A stretch of 64,000 nucleotides of DNA from Neostapfia colusana (GCA_030760725.1 JASWHV010000002.1:61311900-61375899), one strand, 5' to 3'. Positions 19,702 to 32,613 are shown, counted from the first letter of the stretch. The notes: generated by a model not told the origin, from the sequence alone. A program made the numbers and translations.

Positions 19702-21252
19702 TCACTCCTCGCTGTCAGTCCTTTCTTCGTCTTCATCATCAGGCTGAGGAGGAGGAGAAGAAGAACCACTCGTCGTGCCCCGGGAGCCAAAGTAGGCATG
19801 CTCTGATGGAGAGAGAGGAGGAAGCTCTGTGAAGTCAGATGTAGAGTCCTCTGAGATGACTGGAGATCCAATGGGCTCAATCTCAAGTTTTTGGTATATT
19901 GCTTTGACATTGGCCTTCATGTATCTCATTTCTTCTTTTCTTGCCTTGTTCATCTTATGAAGCTTCACCTCTGTTTTGTGGCAAGAACCAAAAATAGCAG
20001 CCAAATACTTCATAATCCCACTAGGGGACCCTTTGTGAGGAGGGGCCCTAGTATTGGATGAAGGCCTTGCATCTTCTTGAGCTCTCTCTGGATGTTCTTC
20101 AGGTGAGCCAGGTGAGGGATCAGCTGGGAGAGAGGCTTGAGGAGGCTTCTGAGGCCTTAGAGCAGTGTGCTCCACATTCTTCACAAACTCAATTCCTGTG
20201 ACTTTTTCAATCATGAACATCAAGTATGGTGCATAGCCACAGGAACGGTTTGGTGTGCAGGATATGTTTACCATGTCATTCCAAATGTAATCGAAGATAT
20301 CAAATTTTCTCCTCCTGCTGATTACTTTAATCAAGGTTCTCAAGTAACCTTGGACACTCCCGACATCTCCATCCTTTGGAGCAATGGTCTTCCAGAGCAC
20401 TCTGTTGAGAACAATGAAGAAGGGCTTCATGTTCTTGGTTGAGGGAGGATTGTACGGGAGTCGAGTATCATAGAGGAATTCCATCTTGTCCTTCTCCACA
20501 ACACCAAGATTGTGAATCACAATCTCATTACTGCCGGTGTCCTCAAGGTGCAGCAGTCTAGCAAACTCAACATAGGAAACTGTGTACTTGGATCCATGTG
20601 TCATTCAAGTTACTCTATCTTCTTCATCGTGGGCAAAGTGGCAAGTTGCAAAGAACTGGGCGATGATCTCATCATTCGAGTTGTATCTGAAGGAGAGCAA
20701 GTCCTTGAGTCCGTGTCTCTCTGCAGCCTCTATTACCTTCTCAAAGGCTTCACAGCTCTTCCTTTCAAAATATTTCCAGTCGATCCATTGGCCGCGGACC
20801 ACAGGAGTCTTTATTTGGAGGTACACCAAACTGTAGTAGTCCAAGTGAAAGTTGCACCAAAATCTCTTGTCAGCTGCCTTTTTGTCAGTGCTATAGGCAT
20901 CAATCTTCCTCCGCTTCCATGCCACATCACTCTCCTTGCCATTGAACTTCTCCTCCGAGGGATCCCCATTCCCCTGTCTTGGAGCTGTCATCTTAAGGGG
21001 ACCAATCGGGCCGGAAGCAAGTCCCTTTCCCTTGCCCTTGGTTTGGCGTTGAGCTGCCAAGCTAGAACCAGCCATATTTGCTTTTGAAGCTGGTCTATTG
21101 ACTGTAACCTTTCAACGCACCCTAGGTGGGGTGGGCGTAGGCTTGGCAGCACGCTCTTGTCTCTTGTTGGAGCGAGACTCCGGAATATGAGACATCACAT
21201 CTTGATCCATCTCGGCTTCAAAGTCGGAGATGTTCTCATTCGATCCCGACAT
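19702..21252 (-). pseudogene. S1 extra ORF (plant mobile-element protein), two in-frame stops
   Basis: One continuous frame of about 514 sense codons from MSGSNENISDFEAEMD (21252) to a stop after EERTDSEE (19702). It is interrupted by TGA at 21112-21114 and TGA at 20605-20607, with no frameshift. Segments: acidic N-terminus; a basic/Pro linker; a folded-looking region with Trp/Tyr motifs (RFWCNFHLDYYSLVYLQ); a part (KYTVSYVEFARLLHLED to the GYAPYLMFMIEKVTG block) that resembles the plant 'putative transposon protein' family; then a Pro-rich linker, a basic helical stretch, and an acidic Ser/Pro tail. Its place between pol and the 3' LTR fits the additional ORF of SIRE-type elements. I see no clear signal peptide or membrane segment in the main frame. 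Function unknown; the family assignment is from memory and tentative. Confidence 0.55.
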
Positions 21253-22123
21253 GATTCTGACAAGGAAGATATAAAGGATATGAATAAGCAGGATGACAAG
21301 GGATTGCATTGAATTGATATAAGCTAAGGTTTTGATCAGGGCATACTGGACTTGTCCGGTTTTCAGGGTCGGACAAGTCCGGTACTCAAACCCTAACTTG
21401 TCGAAATTTGAGGTTATTCAATACAAATATGATCTAGAGTACATGGAATATATCAATAGAGCATGTATCGAATGGAGGAGCTAAGCTAATTGAGCAAAAA
21501 CAAGGAAAATCAAAGGTTCTAGGGTTTGGATAGAAGTTTACCAAATCCTTTGATTCGAGGCGTTGAAGGTGTTCTTGATGCGAACTTGTCCGGGGTCTTC
21601 GATCCCCTTGCAGTGGAGATCGATTCTCACGGAGATTTGGGTGGATTTGATGGAGAACTCGCAAATCCGCCTTGGGAGCACTTGAGTGAGGAGAAAGAAC
21701 GTTGGAGGAGTTGTGAGGTTGAAGGAGATTAGGTCTTAGCCGGCCCTAGGGTTATGGAGTCGAAATATCGGACGAGTCTTGGGTCGAACCGGACTAGCGA
21801 ACTAAGTGCGGACTAGTCCGGGGTGACCACGGACTAGTCCGTGGTCCCTTGTACAGAAAAGTACAAAACACTTATATATATGTATTCAATGGTTCCTAAT
21901 AAGGAATAGGGGACAAAGACATACAGATATTCTTGATGAATATGATCAGTAAACATACAACAATCAAGCTATGACCATAATTCATCAAGATCAAGTAACT
22001 AACATAGTTTTTAGGAGAAAAAAATAGAGAGAGATGATTTTTCAACACAATTAACATGATTTTAAGGATGGCACACAGGTATGCAAGTTTTCAAGCCACG
22101 TTCCGAGCATCAAGGATATTTAT
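21253..22123 (-). other. S1 sequence upstream of the extra ORF
   Basis: No gene seen. It contains further palindromes (CGGACAAGTCCGG near 21380; CGGACTAGTCCG near 21813 and 21832), like those in the S1 LTR, and an AT-rich part to the G2 junction at 22124. It may be spacer between pol and the extra ORF, or LTR-derived. Confidence 0.4.
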
Positions 22124-25100
22124 TGTGGCGGACCAGAATCCGCTCATCCAGGATCGCAGAGGGTGGTGCCGCACGATGCGACACCCGACATCACACATCA
22201 TAAGGATACATTGTATTACATCAAAAACCAACTGAAATGTACAAAGTAGTACACTACTGAGTTACAAAACTAGTGCTTATATTACACAGCGGAAGTTAAA
22301 TTTGTACAACTTATGCCCGCCTATTTAGCAAAAGTCGATTGCCCAGCCCTCGGGCAACCCACACTTGCTACACTCCTCGTCTAAGCGCGGCGTGTACGGC
22401 TCCCACTCAGCCGTGGTCCCCGACGGAGGGTAACCCTCGCCGGTGGACTCGTAACCTGAGTCCGTGGGTGGCTCGTCACCTGAAAAACACTTAAGCAGCA
22501 ACCATGAGCACGATGGCTCAACAAGACTTGACCGACTCACATAGGCATGAAACTCTACATGTATTGTACAATGAACATGGGATGGTAAAATTGCAGCAAA
22601 CGGACACGCCTACAAGTTTATCCTTAGTTCATCTTTTAGCCACAAGTTAACAGTTCATGAATCTGAAATTTAGTAAGCAATATTTTGTGGCACCCATGTA
22701 GCAATACAATTATATCATGCAGCAGAATTGAATCATAACATTCCATTTATCTATGTTACGACGCAGTGAACAAGCAGTACTCGTCACCACGAGGGACGGC
22801 GAATCGACTCGATATACACCTGCAGGGAGACCCAAAGAGCACGTCACGTACGCCTACCCGTGGAGCTGCACAGCATGCTCACTCGATGCTGTACGGGACA
22901 ACCTTTCACCCAACAGCCCAAACGTCGAGCCGGTCGCACCGAAACGAGCATGAGGTTTCCTACACGGAGCATCTCTGTATGCCCGTTAGCAGATTTCCAC
23001 CTTGCTGCCCTCAGCCTACACCTATAAATCGGTGCGTTATGCCTCGACGCCCGGAGGTATAGGTTACATCGGTTTATCGGGTCCCATATATCCGATATGT
23101 CTACGGTACGTTCAATACTTGTTCAGCAGGGACGCACACGGATCGGTCCTCAATCGACATGGACAGGGCTGCGCACACAAGACCTCATCTTGCTGCGCCT
23201 TAGCCCCTGCCTAGTCTCATTTTCATTTCTAAAGTGATCTCACATCACTCGAACCAATCCCGTGTGTCCCAAGCCTAACTCGCGAGTAGATTCCAACTAC
23301 CTGACTTGTACCAAAGTTCTACGAATCATTAAGCCTAGCCTGTCTACTCGAGGTCTTAGACACTACCCTCACTCTTATAGGAAAATTCTGGTTATGCATT
23401 TGGGTTTCTTCCATCCTACACCTAATGCACATCCATACCTCACGCTAAACATGTAGACAAAAGCCAAACTTTATAAAAGGGTTTAATGCAAACCGGGGCT
23501 TGACTTGTTGCTGCTGGTAAGTTGTTAGGGCTTCGTCCGGAAGAAGGAAATCGAGCACTTCCGGAGTTCCCTCGCCTTCAGCGACTACACGTACACGATA
23601 TACTATATGTCAATTTAAATGCAATGTTTAGAACTGAACAAGTAATTACCATAACTCTAGCTAGCCCTCCCCTTTGGTTCTTAAATTTTTATGATGCTTG
23701 GTAGGGTCCTAACCAGAGTCTTGATCAAGTTTCATTTGAAACAAAGTTCATTTGAGCCTTGTACAAATAAAAGCCTATTTGGTCAATATTAGAGCTTCTA
23801 AGGAATTCCAGGGGTTTTCACGGCTCCAACCATTACTTTCTGGAAACTAGAATTTGAGATGGTCCTAATGGAATTGTTTCATGTCATTTGAAGAATTCTA
23901 GAGGAAGTCATGCCCTAAACAAGATTTGACAAAATCTGGAAAAATGTTTCTGTGGATTTTTCTATTTTGTCAGGGCAGTTCACTTAATTACACCATTAGG
24001 TGGACTAAATGAACTTGGATGGGTCGGAAAATTTTTACTGTAACTCAAGGATTTTCCAATGAACCTCCCAGCCAAATATCAGAATTTTTCATAGAGTAAT
24101 TCTCCAGATAAAATTCCTACCAGTTTAAACTTTAGGTAATTAATTCTGGAAAAACTATTAAGTTTCATGAGCTGAAATTTGTGTTGCTGGAAAGTACTCA
24201 AAAAGCTGAGTTCAGCAAAATTTGATTCACTGAATTAGGAGCTTCCTAGCAAAAGTTATGTGCATTTGAAGTTTGCACTAAAATTGGAAAATACTGGAAA
24301 AGTTCAAACTCTGCGGGTGGGTCCCACCACCCGCCTTCTTCCTCCTTGCGCGTGCCCGCGAGTTCAGCGGCGGTGCACTCCGGCGAGGCTCGCTGGAACC
24401 GCCTTCCCGGCCGCCCCCAGCGCTGGAACTGGCCGCCTAGCCTTATCTCGCCATGTGGAACTTGCCTCGAGGGTCGGAACTCGCCGGCGGTGAACGGAAA
24501 CGGCCGTGCGACGTCCACCGCGGAGGCTAGGGCTCCGGCGAGGTCGTTCTCGCTCTGTGGGGCATGAAAAGAGTTACGGTTTTCTCAGGGAGCACCAGCG
24601 GGTCACGAGGAACCCGACGTGAGCATCCTCGGAAGCTAAAAATGCCTGCAAACGCACCCTCGTCGGTGACCCGAGCCGTGTTTGCACCGGTGGCTATGGA
24701 AACTGCTATAACTCGGCCATTTCTGGACGTTTGTGCTCAGTTCTTCCTCGAGGAGGGACGCTAGGAGGTGTTGGAGCTACTTGCGAGCTAGCTTGACCAT
24801 TGATTCGCCGTGTAAGCCGAATTTTTGGTTTTTGCCGAGCTCGGTCAGTTGCACTAGGGTAGGGACTTTCTAAAATTCTTGCTACCCGATGGATTATTTG
24901 CTGAGTGGTTTGCGGCTACACCATCTAGGGATCCCCACGCACCTTTCTTGTGTAGAACGCTGTTGGTGAAGATGGCCGGATGGGGCTGTCACCGGTGAGC
25001 TGAAGCACAGCTCCGCCGGTTCCTTCCGGTTTCTCGACTTCGATGGCTTACACCGCGCACCACCGAGTGCAGCTTGCTGGTGCACGACAGGGAACAGCTA

Positions 25101-26020
25101 GAGCATACCTTGGCGCTCCTTTTTGCTGCAAGGACCGCGAGTGACCGATGATCAGCACGGTGCGCATCAGGGCTCGGAGGCGTGGACGCTGCGGCAAGCT
25201 TTTCGCGCGCGCGAGCGTTGAGCAGGGCAGCACAGGCGAGGGAGGCAGCAAACTCTGTTTGTGCCGTGTACGTGGTGATCTGGAGGGAGGCACGAGCTAA
25301 TCCAGGCACGAGCTGGCGAGCCGTGAGGCGGCAACCAGCCCCAGCGGCTGTCCGACGACCGCCGAGTCGGTTTCCTTCTGAACACAGTCACTGACCAGTG
25401 GGCCCTCCCCCCTTTAATTCCTTTTCCAACATTTTCTGTTTTTTCTGAAAATATCCCCAGCTACTCACAATTACATGTGAGACTTAACCTCCAAGTCATT
25501 GTTTGAATTTGGTTTCCTAAATTTGAAATTGGTTTGGCTAAATTTGCTTCACATTTGAACTGAAATTCAAATTCAGTTTTGAATTCTTACAAATTTAGCT
25601 CCCGACAAGATAAATTCCAATGGGGATGAAAATTGGTGGTATAACTCAGAAAAATATGCTGAGTTTGAATATGAATCAACTTTTGAATTCAAGTGATGAA
25701 AGTTTCTGCTATTTGAATTTGCATTCAAATTGGCCCCTTTTTGAATTGTCTCCAAAAGTGCCTCAAAAAGTGTTGGATTGGCATGAAATTTGGCCTGAGC
25801 CTTCCCAAGAATATATAAGGTCTAGGGGTGAGATCAACATTTCATGTTCATGTGTAGAAATCCTACTTTTTGGAAGTTAGGGCTTTCCCCTCTAATCACT
25901 CTTTTTTATGGTGGTTACTTGCTCTTCACAAGTGTTCATGAGACATCCACAAGATGAGCTGTGGTGTTGTGAGGTGATGAAAATGATCACTTTTACAAGT
26001 CCCTTTCTTGGGCTTTTACA
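22124..26020 (-). repeat. G2 3' LTR (3897 bp)
   Basis: Plus-strand ends are TGTGGCGGACC and GGGCTTTTACA (element start TGTAAAAGCCC). It contains the conserved motif GTGAACAAGC.GTACTC..CACGAGGGACGGCGA (22766-22802), a GC-rich block (about 24310-25390), and a TATA-like stretch near 25812-25818 (CTTATATATTC on the element strand) about 200 bp from the LTR start. Frames in the GC-rich block are not conserved as protein. Confidence 0.88.
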
Positions 26021-26055
26021 TCCCTCCCCACTTAAAAGAATCTCGTCCCGAGATT
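26021..26055 (-). promoter_or_regulatory. G2 polypurine tract with upstream hairpin
   Basis: Element strand: AATCTCG-GGA-CGAGATT (26055-26039), then CTTTTAAGTGGGGAGGGA up to the LTR at 26020. The stem is 7 bp and perfect. The same arrangement occurs in G3, A2 and C2. Confidence 0.8.
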
Positions 26056-26086
26056 ACAAAAGAAGAGACGGCGATGTAATAGAAAC

Positions 26087-29000
26087 TCACCCGTGCTGAG
26101 ACGCCATAAACTCCGGGTAATTTGAGCGAAGGAATTCCTCGCTCTCTCACGTCGCTTCTTTGGCGGTGTGGTTACTCAAGAGTATTTTGTAGAACCACAA
26201 CGTTCGGCTACGTGTGGTCCGAGCTTTCTCATCAATAATTGCCACCGGATATTGATCATATGTCAAATCCGGTTGCAGCTCGCCGATGTCTTCAGTGGGA
26301 ACAGCAGCCGTATGCTTCAGGCATTTTCACAGTTGTGAAACATGGAAAACGTCATGAACACCAGCAAGAGATGCCGGTAGCGCCAGTCTATATGCCGCTG
26401 GTCCACACTTCTCGGTGATAGCATAGGACCCAATGAATCGGGGGGCGAGTTTCCTCTTCACACCGAACCGGTGAACGCCCTTCATCTGAGATACACGGAG
26501 GTACACGTGCTCTCCGACGTCAAAGTGCAGCGGTCTATGCCTCTTATCAGCGTAGCTTTTCTGCCGGGATTGAGTGGCCTTCAAGTTAGCTTGAATCATC
26601 CGAACACGCTCTTCGGCGTCATTCACCACATCAACCCCGAAAGTGACCCTTTCACCGGACTCGCACCAGTTTAACAGGGTGCGGCATTTGCGACCGTAGA
26701 GTGATTCATATGGTGCCATCTTGATACTCGCCTGATAGCCGTTATTGTACGAGAATTCCGCCAATGGTAGGTGATCATCCCAGTTCCTACCGTGGTGTAT
26801 GGCACATGCCCTCAATATGTCCTCTAGTACTTGGTTCACCCTCTCCGTTTGACCATCTGTCTGAGGGTGATAGGCGGAGCTCCTAATCAGCTTAGTACCC
26901 AATGCAGCGTGAAACTGCTCCCAAAAACGAGACACGAATAACGCACCTCGATCTGAGACTATGGCCTTGGGTACACCGTATAAGCACAGAATTCTCTCTA
27001 TGTACAGCTCCACATACTTGCCGGCATTGTAACGTGTATGCACAGGAATGAAGTGAGCCGACTTGGTTAATCAGTCAACGATTACCCAAAAGGAATCATG
27101 CTTGTTGGAAGTCAGGGGTAATCTTACAATGAAATCCATACTCACATCTTCCCATTTCCATGCCGGAATTTTCAGGGGTTGCAGCAGCCCTGATTTTCTC
27201 ATATGATCAGCTTTCACTCGTCTACACGTATCACACTCGGATACGTACTGCACTACCTCCCGCTTCATCCGCGTCCACCAAAATTTCTTTTTCAAATCTT
27301 GGTACCTTTTGTTGCTGCCCGGATGAATGGAGTATTTAGACAAGTGAGCTTCATCAAGGATCTTTTTTCTCAGCTCCATGTTCCGGGGTACGACTATGCG
27401 GTCATTGAACCACAGCGTCCCCTCATCATATTTCCGGAAACATTTGATTTCACCGTTGTCTATCCGTCTCCAGAGATGTGCCATACCCTTGTCAACCTTC
27501 TCAGCTGCAATGATGTACTCCCTAATAGTAGGGATGAGAGCAAGGTTTTATATTGATCCATAAGGAACCAAGTATAAACTCGGCTCTTCCTCCTCCACCG
27601 GTGTACTGGTGAGGTTATGGACATGTGATTTCCGACTCAGCGCGTCGGCAACCACATTCTCCTTGCCGGGGTGGTAATGAATCTCAATCTCATAATCTTT
27701 GATTAATTCTAACCACCTCCTTTGCCTCATATTCAGATCCTTCTGGGTGAACATGTATTTCAAGCTCTTGTGGTCAGTGTAGAGATGCACCAAATTCCCC
27801 AGGAGATAGTGCCTCCACATTTTCAGCGCCAACACCACAGCAGCAAGCTCAAGATCATGAGTCGGATAGTGCTGCTCATGGTTCAGAAGTTGGCGTGAGC
27901 CATATGCGACCACACGTCCTTCCTTCATCAACACGCAGCCGAGCCCAGTACAGGACGCATCACAATACACGTCGAAGGGCTTGGTTATATCCGGTTGAGC
28001 CAAGACCGGGGCTGTTGTGAGATGCTTCACTAATGCTTGGAACGCTTCTTCACACGCTGCGTTCCAAACATATTTTGTTCCCTTCTTGAGCAATTATGTC
28101 ATCGGCTTAGCAAGCATGGAGAAGCTTGAAATGAATCTCCGATAGTATCCCGCTAAACCGAGGAAGCTTCTGACTTCATGGACTGAAGTGGGAGCTTTCC
28201 ATTTCAGCACTTGCTCGATTTGGCTCGGGTCAATCGCAATGCCTTCCACTGAGATGATATGTCCCAGAAATGGCACTTGGCTGATCCAAAATTCACATTT
28301 GCTGAACTTGGGGTAGAGCTTGTGGTGTTGCAGTCGTTGAAGGACAATTCTTAAGTGTTCAGCGTGTTCTGCTTCTGTCTTGGAGTAAACCAAGATATCA
28401 TTAATGAACACCACCACGAACTTGTCCAGCTCCGGCATGAACACCGAGTTCATGAGATACATGAAATGTGCTGGAGCATTGGTGAGACCGAAAGACATGA
28501 CGAGATATTCATATAAACCATATCTCGTCGAGAAAGCCGTCTTCAGGATATCCTCCACCCGGATTTTTATTTGATGATACCCAGAGCGAAGGTCCATCTT
28601 GGAGAACACACTTGCACCCACAAGCTGATCAAACAGGATGTCAATGCGGGGCAGTGGGTATTTGTTCTTGATGGTGACGGCGTTGAGCGGCCGGTAGTCC
28701 ACACACAGCCTCAAGGTTTCATCCTTCTTCTTCACGAACAGCACCGAGCATCCCCAAGGCGAGGAACTAGGCCTTATGAAACCTTTGCTCAACAGATCAT
28801 TGAGCTGCTATTTTAGTTCAGCCAGCTCGTTTGGAGCCATTTTGTATGGTCTCCGTGATATGGGCGTAGTCCCGGGTGTAAGCTCAATCTTGAACTCAAC
28901 ATCCAGCTCAGGTGGCATGCCCGGAAGATCATCCTGAAACACGCCAGGGTATTCCCGGACTACGGGGATGTCATCTAACTTGAGAGCTTCAGTATTATTG

Positions 29001-29380
29001 ATTGCTGAAACTTCTCGGACTGGATTGTCTAATAGGAGGGACTGCGGACGGTTTAGTGGGGAGTTGAGGTGAACCGTCCGTGATAATGTTTCCAGTACAG
29101 AGCCATGGTAGCTTAGCCATGACATCCCTAAGATTGCATCAATCTTCTGCCCCTCAAGAATAATCATAGTGGTGGGATATATCTCCCCACCTAAGCACAA
29201 TGGTGCTTTTGGAATCATCATAGTTTCTGAAATATTTCCTCCCGGTGAGCAGATCATATAAGAGCATTCCGTGGGAAAGGCTTCCAGTTGATGCTTAACC
29301 ACATATGATGCACTTATGAAGTTGGGGTTGCACCCGAATCAAATAATATGATGATGGCTTGATCGTGAACGTACCCGCCA
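26087..29380 (-). pseudogene. G2 pol: protease, RT, RNase H, integrase, chromodomain (broken)
   Basis: Protease motif LFDSGA lies at 29346-29329, but a frameshift follows it. The rest runs in one frame with in-frame stops at about 28808, 28094 (TAA where G1 and G3 have Glu in KPMTELLKK), 27548 and 27071, then one after FHVSQL at about 26327. RT spans about 28800-28100; its active site reads FINDIL instead of FIDDIL, so the first catalytic Asp is Asn (codon at 28402-28400). RNase H has CDAS and TDHKSL. Integrase has SIHPGS, CDTC, the first catalytic Asp (MDF), the second (SDRGALF) and TDGQTERVN. A chromodomain-like tail (YPVAIIDEK...SNHTAKEAT...YPEF) ends with TGA at 26087-26089. It is inactive as it stands. 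Confidence 0.88.
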
Positions 29381-30634
29381 TCACGTTGTCTCCCTCTGGG
29401 GCGTCCTCATTGTCGAGGTTGCGAACGCCCCCAGTCCGCTGACATTAACCTTCTTGACCGGAGGTCGGCCTCGAGCACCGCCCTGGAACTGGGCTTTCCC
29501 GCCGCTCTGCTGCCCCTGGGGACAGTCCTTCGAGAAATGGCCCGCCTGGGCACATGTAAAGCATGTGTAGCGAGGCGGTCCTCCGCTGATCGGTGGATGG
29601 AAACCAGGGGCGCGTTGTGGCGGTGGAAACGCCCAGGATGTCGTCTGCTGCTGCTGTTGCGGTCGCAGTGGTGGCACCGGCGGTCGGAACAGGGATGGCT
29701 GAAAAGAATGACCCCCGAACTGCTGAAGCCGCGCCGGTGGATGCCACTGCTGACCGGATGGTGTTCGATACACCATACGGTATTTATGGGGAGCGCCACC
29801 CCCACTGCTGGGTGGAGTTCTGCGCTTCCGCTGCTCAGCCGCCAATTCTCACTGAGCGTCTTCTTGCATGATCGCGGCATTAACAAGATCGTTGAAAGTG
29901 CCGCGATTGCATTGGACGAGATGCGTCTTCATCTCGGGGTGTAACCCCTGATAGAAATGCTCCCGTTTCTTCTCCTCGGTGGAGACGTAATCCGACGCAT
30001 ATTGCGCCAGATGGTTGAAGGCACGGGAGTAGTTATGGGCACTCCTCCCTCCCTGCTTCAGCTCCAAGAACTCTTGGAACATCCGCTTCATTTTCCCGGC
30101 AGGGATATGGTAGGTGTGGAACGCCTTCCGGAATTCTTCCCACTCCACGGCATGGCCAACCGGATGTGAGGCGACATAATTCGCCCACCATGCACCAGCG
30201 GCACCGTGAAGCTGCTGCGCCGTGAACAAAGTCTTTCCCGCTCCGTATATTGGAGCAGCCCGAACTTGGACTCGATTGCCCGCAGCCAGTTGTCGGCCTC
30301 CAGTGGTTCTGCTGCTTCTGTGAACACCGGATGGTGCGTTCTCATGAAGTCCGAGTACGTCACCTCACGGGGCCCTTGAGGCCCCCTTTGTTGACGCTCC
30401 CCCCCCCCCCCCCCCCCCCCCCCCCGCCTGGGACGTATTCTGCACGATCATGTGGAGCAGGTCGGTCTGCTCCTCACGACCACCCACCAGTGCCGCAATC
30501 ACATCCACTAGCGTAAGCAGAGGCGGCGGGGGTGGTTGTTGCTGTGGGGTGCTGTCGTAGGCAGGTGGCTGGGAGTCGTCACACCCCTGCTGGCTAGAGC
30601 CACCAATGTCATGCGTGGTCCGATTGCGAACCAT
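29381..30634 (-). pseudogene. G2 gag (capsid and zinc knuckle), frameshifted
   Basis: Start at Met 30634 (MVRNRTTHDIGGSSQQ), followed by a Pro/Gly-rich part encoded by a 27-base C-run on the plus strand (30399-30425). The frame changes there and again near 30200. The capsid region is a standard gypsy gag (YSDFMRTHHPVF; WLRAIESKFGLLQY; GAAGAWWANY; FHTYHIPAGKMKRMFQEFLELKQGG). After a stop near 29849 the nucleocapsid part follows, with a CCHC knuckle CFTCAQAGHFSKDC and a Gln/Pro-rich linker. It would package the element RNA in an intact copy. It is a useful contrast to G1, which lacks this capsid block. Confidence 0.88.
30399..30425. repeat. 27-base poly-C run within G2 gag
   Basis: An uninterrupted run of C on the plus strand, reading as polyglycine in gag on the element strand. 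The reading frame shifts across it, consistent with slippage. Its exact length is also a likely sequencing or assembly error point. Confidence 0.85.
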
Positions 30635-32598
30635 CTGCAACCATACGACAATAAACATCAGTCCCGCAACATACTTCATGCAGTCCAATAAAATAGGCAT
30701 AAAACATAATGACTGTAAAACATGCGATACATCTCGTATGTAGATAATGTAATAACTTTGCACATGCAACACCATTACCAGACCAAATACAAGCAAGTTA
30801 AATCCAATTTGAGGGACTCCCTCTTTGGAAGTTCATCTTAACTAGGTTTGGTCACTACGAGACGTTATATCGCTTTGTCATCACGTATACTACCCTTTTA
30901 TCTTCAATACGACACAAACTTGGTCTCTAGCAAAAGAAACTTGAGTAAGACATATACTCAAATCTTTCATTAGATGAAGATAACTAATCATGAGTATGTT
31001 CTACCCCGTTGGAAGTACTTAAACCCCCTAGGGTACAACAACCTCTTAAATGAGTTCAACTGTCATCCCTCTCTCAGAATGACCAGTTTCTACGTATACC
31101 AGATTTTGTTCTGGTTCTGGGCATTTTCATGACTCAAGATGAATACCAAAGTTAAAGTAAACTTCAGTATATTTCAGACGAGTATTTATTTTCCCTCATA
31201 TAAGCTCTGGTTAAAAAGTTATGGTAATTCAAAGTCAACAGAATTTCTGGAAGAATTTCAACAGCACCTCCTTTGGATGTTGCTGTTTTCAACTCTGATT
31301 TCAGCTTCATTCCGTACTGAAATTGCAGAAACATTGAATTACAAAGATGTAACACATCTCTTACCATTTTCAAAGATGTATCATATGATAATTTCAGATT
31401 TTGCTACCGGAAATTATGCTTGAAAAACAGAGCAGTCGAGAGAGTGTTTTAAATCTGTCATGGTTCTGGACAGGTTACAATCCTCTGGGATTTAAGCCAT
31501 CTTAAGCTGTGATTCAGCTCTGGGAGTCTACAACAAAGTTGTAGAGTGTTTAAACACCTTTCCAGAACCATACCCCACACCTCAATTGGCTAAATGATCT
31601 GTGAATTATCCTCTGTCAAAGTTCAGCAAACTTGCTGCTCAAAACAGAGTACTCTGTTTTTCCATCCCTTTGACTACACTGATCAACTAGTAAATTTTTC
31701 TACCCAACCAGAGTCCTAAATGTTGAAACTTAGTGATTTAAATTCCTTGTTATCATTATCTTTCATGCACATGCCTATGATATGTCGGTACTACGTTCCT
31801 CACAAAAAGAATATCCTACCCGGATTTTACCGGCATATACGTCTCAATTGTGGCATTAAACGGTCTCTCGCACACGGGTACTACACGGCATACATACGTG
31901 GTTAGTACCTGCAGAAAAACACCCAATAATGAGGCACTCAAAGGTTATTTCCATTTCAGGCAGGTCCATATTTGAAAGTAAATACAAATGCCCGTATCAT
32001 TGTGAGACGGCCATCCTTGAGTTAAGCCACGTCTCAAGGTAGATGATCGTGTTTCAACACCACACGACGGGGGACCCGAGTAGAGCGCGAACGGGTCGTC
32101 ACGGTTGGAAATTTTATCGCCCCAACAGATACCACCTACTGCCCTGCAGGGCATGCCGATGGCAAGCCCTGCGTATGTCCTCCTGGGCTATGTCCAGACG
32201 AACACACTATCGCGTTACTGACCACGTGATGGGGTCTCCACTTACTTGCCTAATGCACGCTAGGGATCAGTGTTTCATATGAGCTCAGGAACATGAAGAG
32301 TCCAAGAGCTTCATATTGACGTCTCACACCAAGCTGTGAGACCTATCCCTGAACCACGTTCCTCGTCAGGGGAGCTAACTGAAATGGAACCGCTTTCGGT
32401 GGCATTCCTTACCATTCTTACCAGAACGTAGGTGTGTCGTTACATAATTAAAATTCAGAATTATAACACATATGTTAGTCTTGCAACTTTAAGTAACCAT
32501 GCTAATATAGTCCTTACTTTGGCAAACTACAGAATCCTCACCGTAAACCTAAGTTTTCCTGTAATACAGTCCTTAATTAATGTGCTATCCCCAATGTC
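30635..32598 (-). other. G2 untranslated leader
   Basis: Nearly 2 kb without a gene. Two blocks are shared with the G3 leader and partly with G1. One is around 31785-31925 (CGGTACTACGTTCCTCACAA, then CGTGGTTAGT.CCTGCAGAAAAACAC). The other is around 31990-32240 (GAGCGCGAACGGGTCGTCAC, GCAGGGCATGCCGATGG). The AT-rich 30850-31740 part holds no recognisable feature. Confidence 0.65.
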
Positions 32599-32610
32599 GC
32601 TCTGATACCA
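32599..32610 (-). promoter_or_regulatory. G2 primer-binding site
   Basis: Plus strand GCTCTGATACCA, so TGGTATCAGAGC on the element strand: the initiator tRNA-Met complement, 3 bp from the LTR edge at 32614. Confidence 0.92.
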
Positions 32611-32613
32611 GCC

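Larger units (their letters stand above)
18611..22123 (-). mobile_element. S1: SIRE-like Ty1/copia retrotransposon, 3' part
   Basis: Minus strand: an extra open reading frame (21252-19702), a purine tract GCCAAAGGGGGAGAG (near 19640), a spacer, a second tract CCAAAAAGGGGGAGAT (19263-19248), and an LTR starting TGAAAGTGCATC at 19247. Two AAGGGGGAGA tracts around an LTR with this start are a hallmark of the grass SIRE/Maximus copia lineage. Gag and pol are not present; A1 cuts the LTR at 18611 and G2 cuts the left part of the element at 22124. Confidence 0.6.

Noticed and set aside
24246..25394. Possible small genes in the GC-rich block of the G2 LTR (also 34738-35884, 42067-43272, 50350-51545)
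   Set aside because: They are inside LTRs and present on both strands. The two LTR copies differ by frame-disrupting changes, and no start context or domain is visible.
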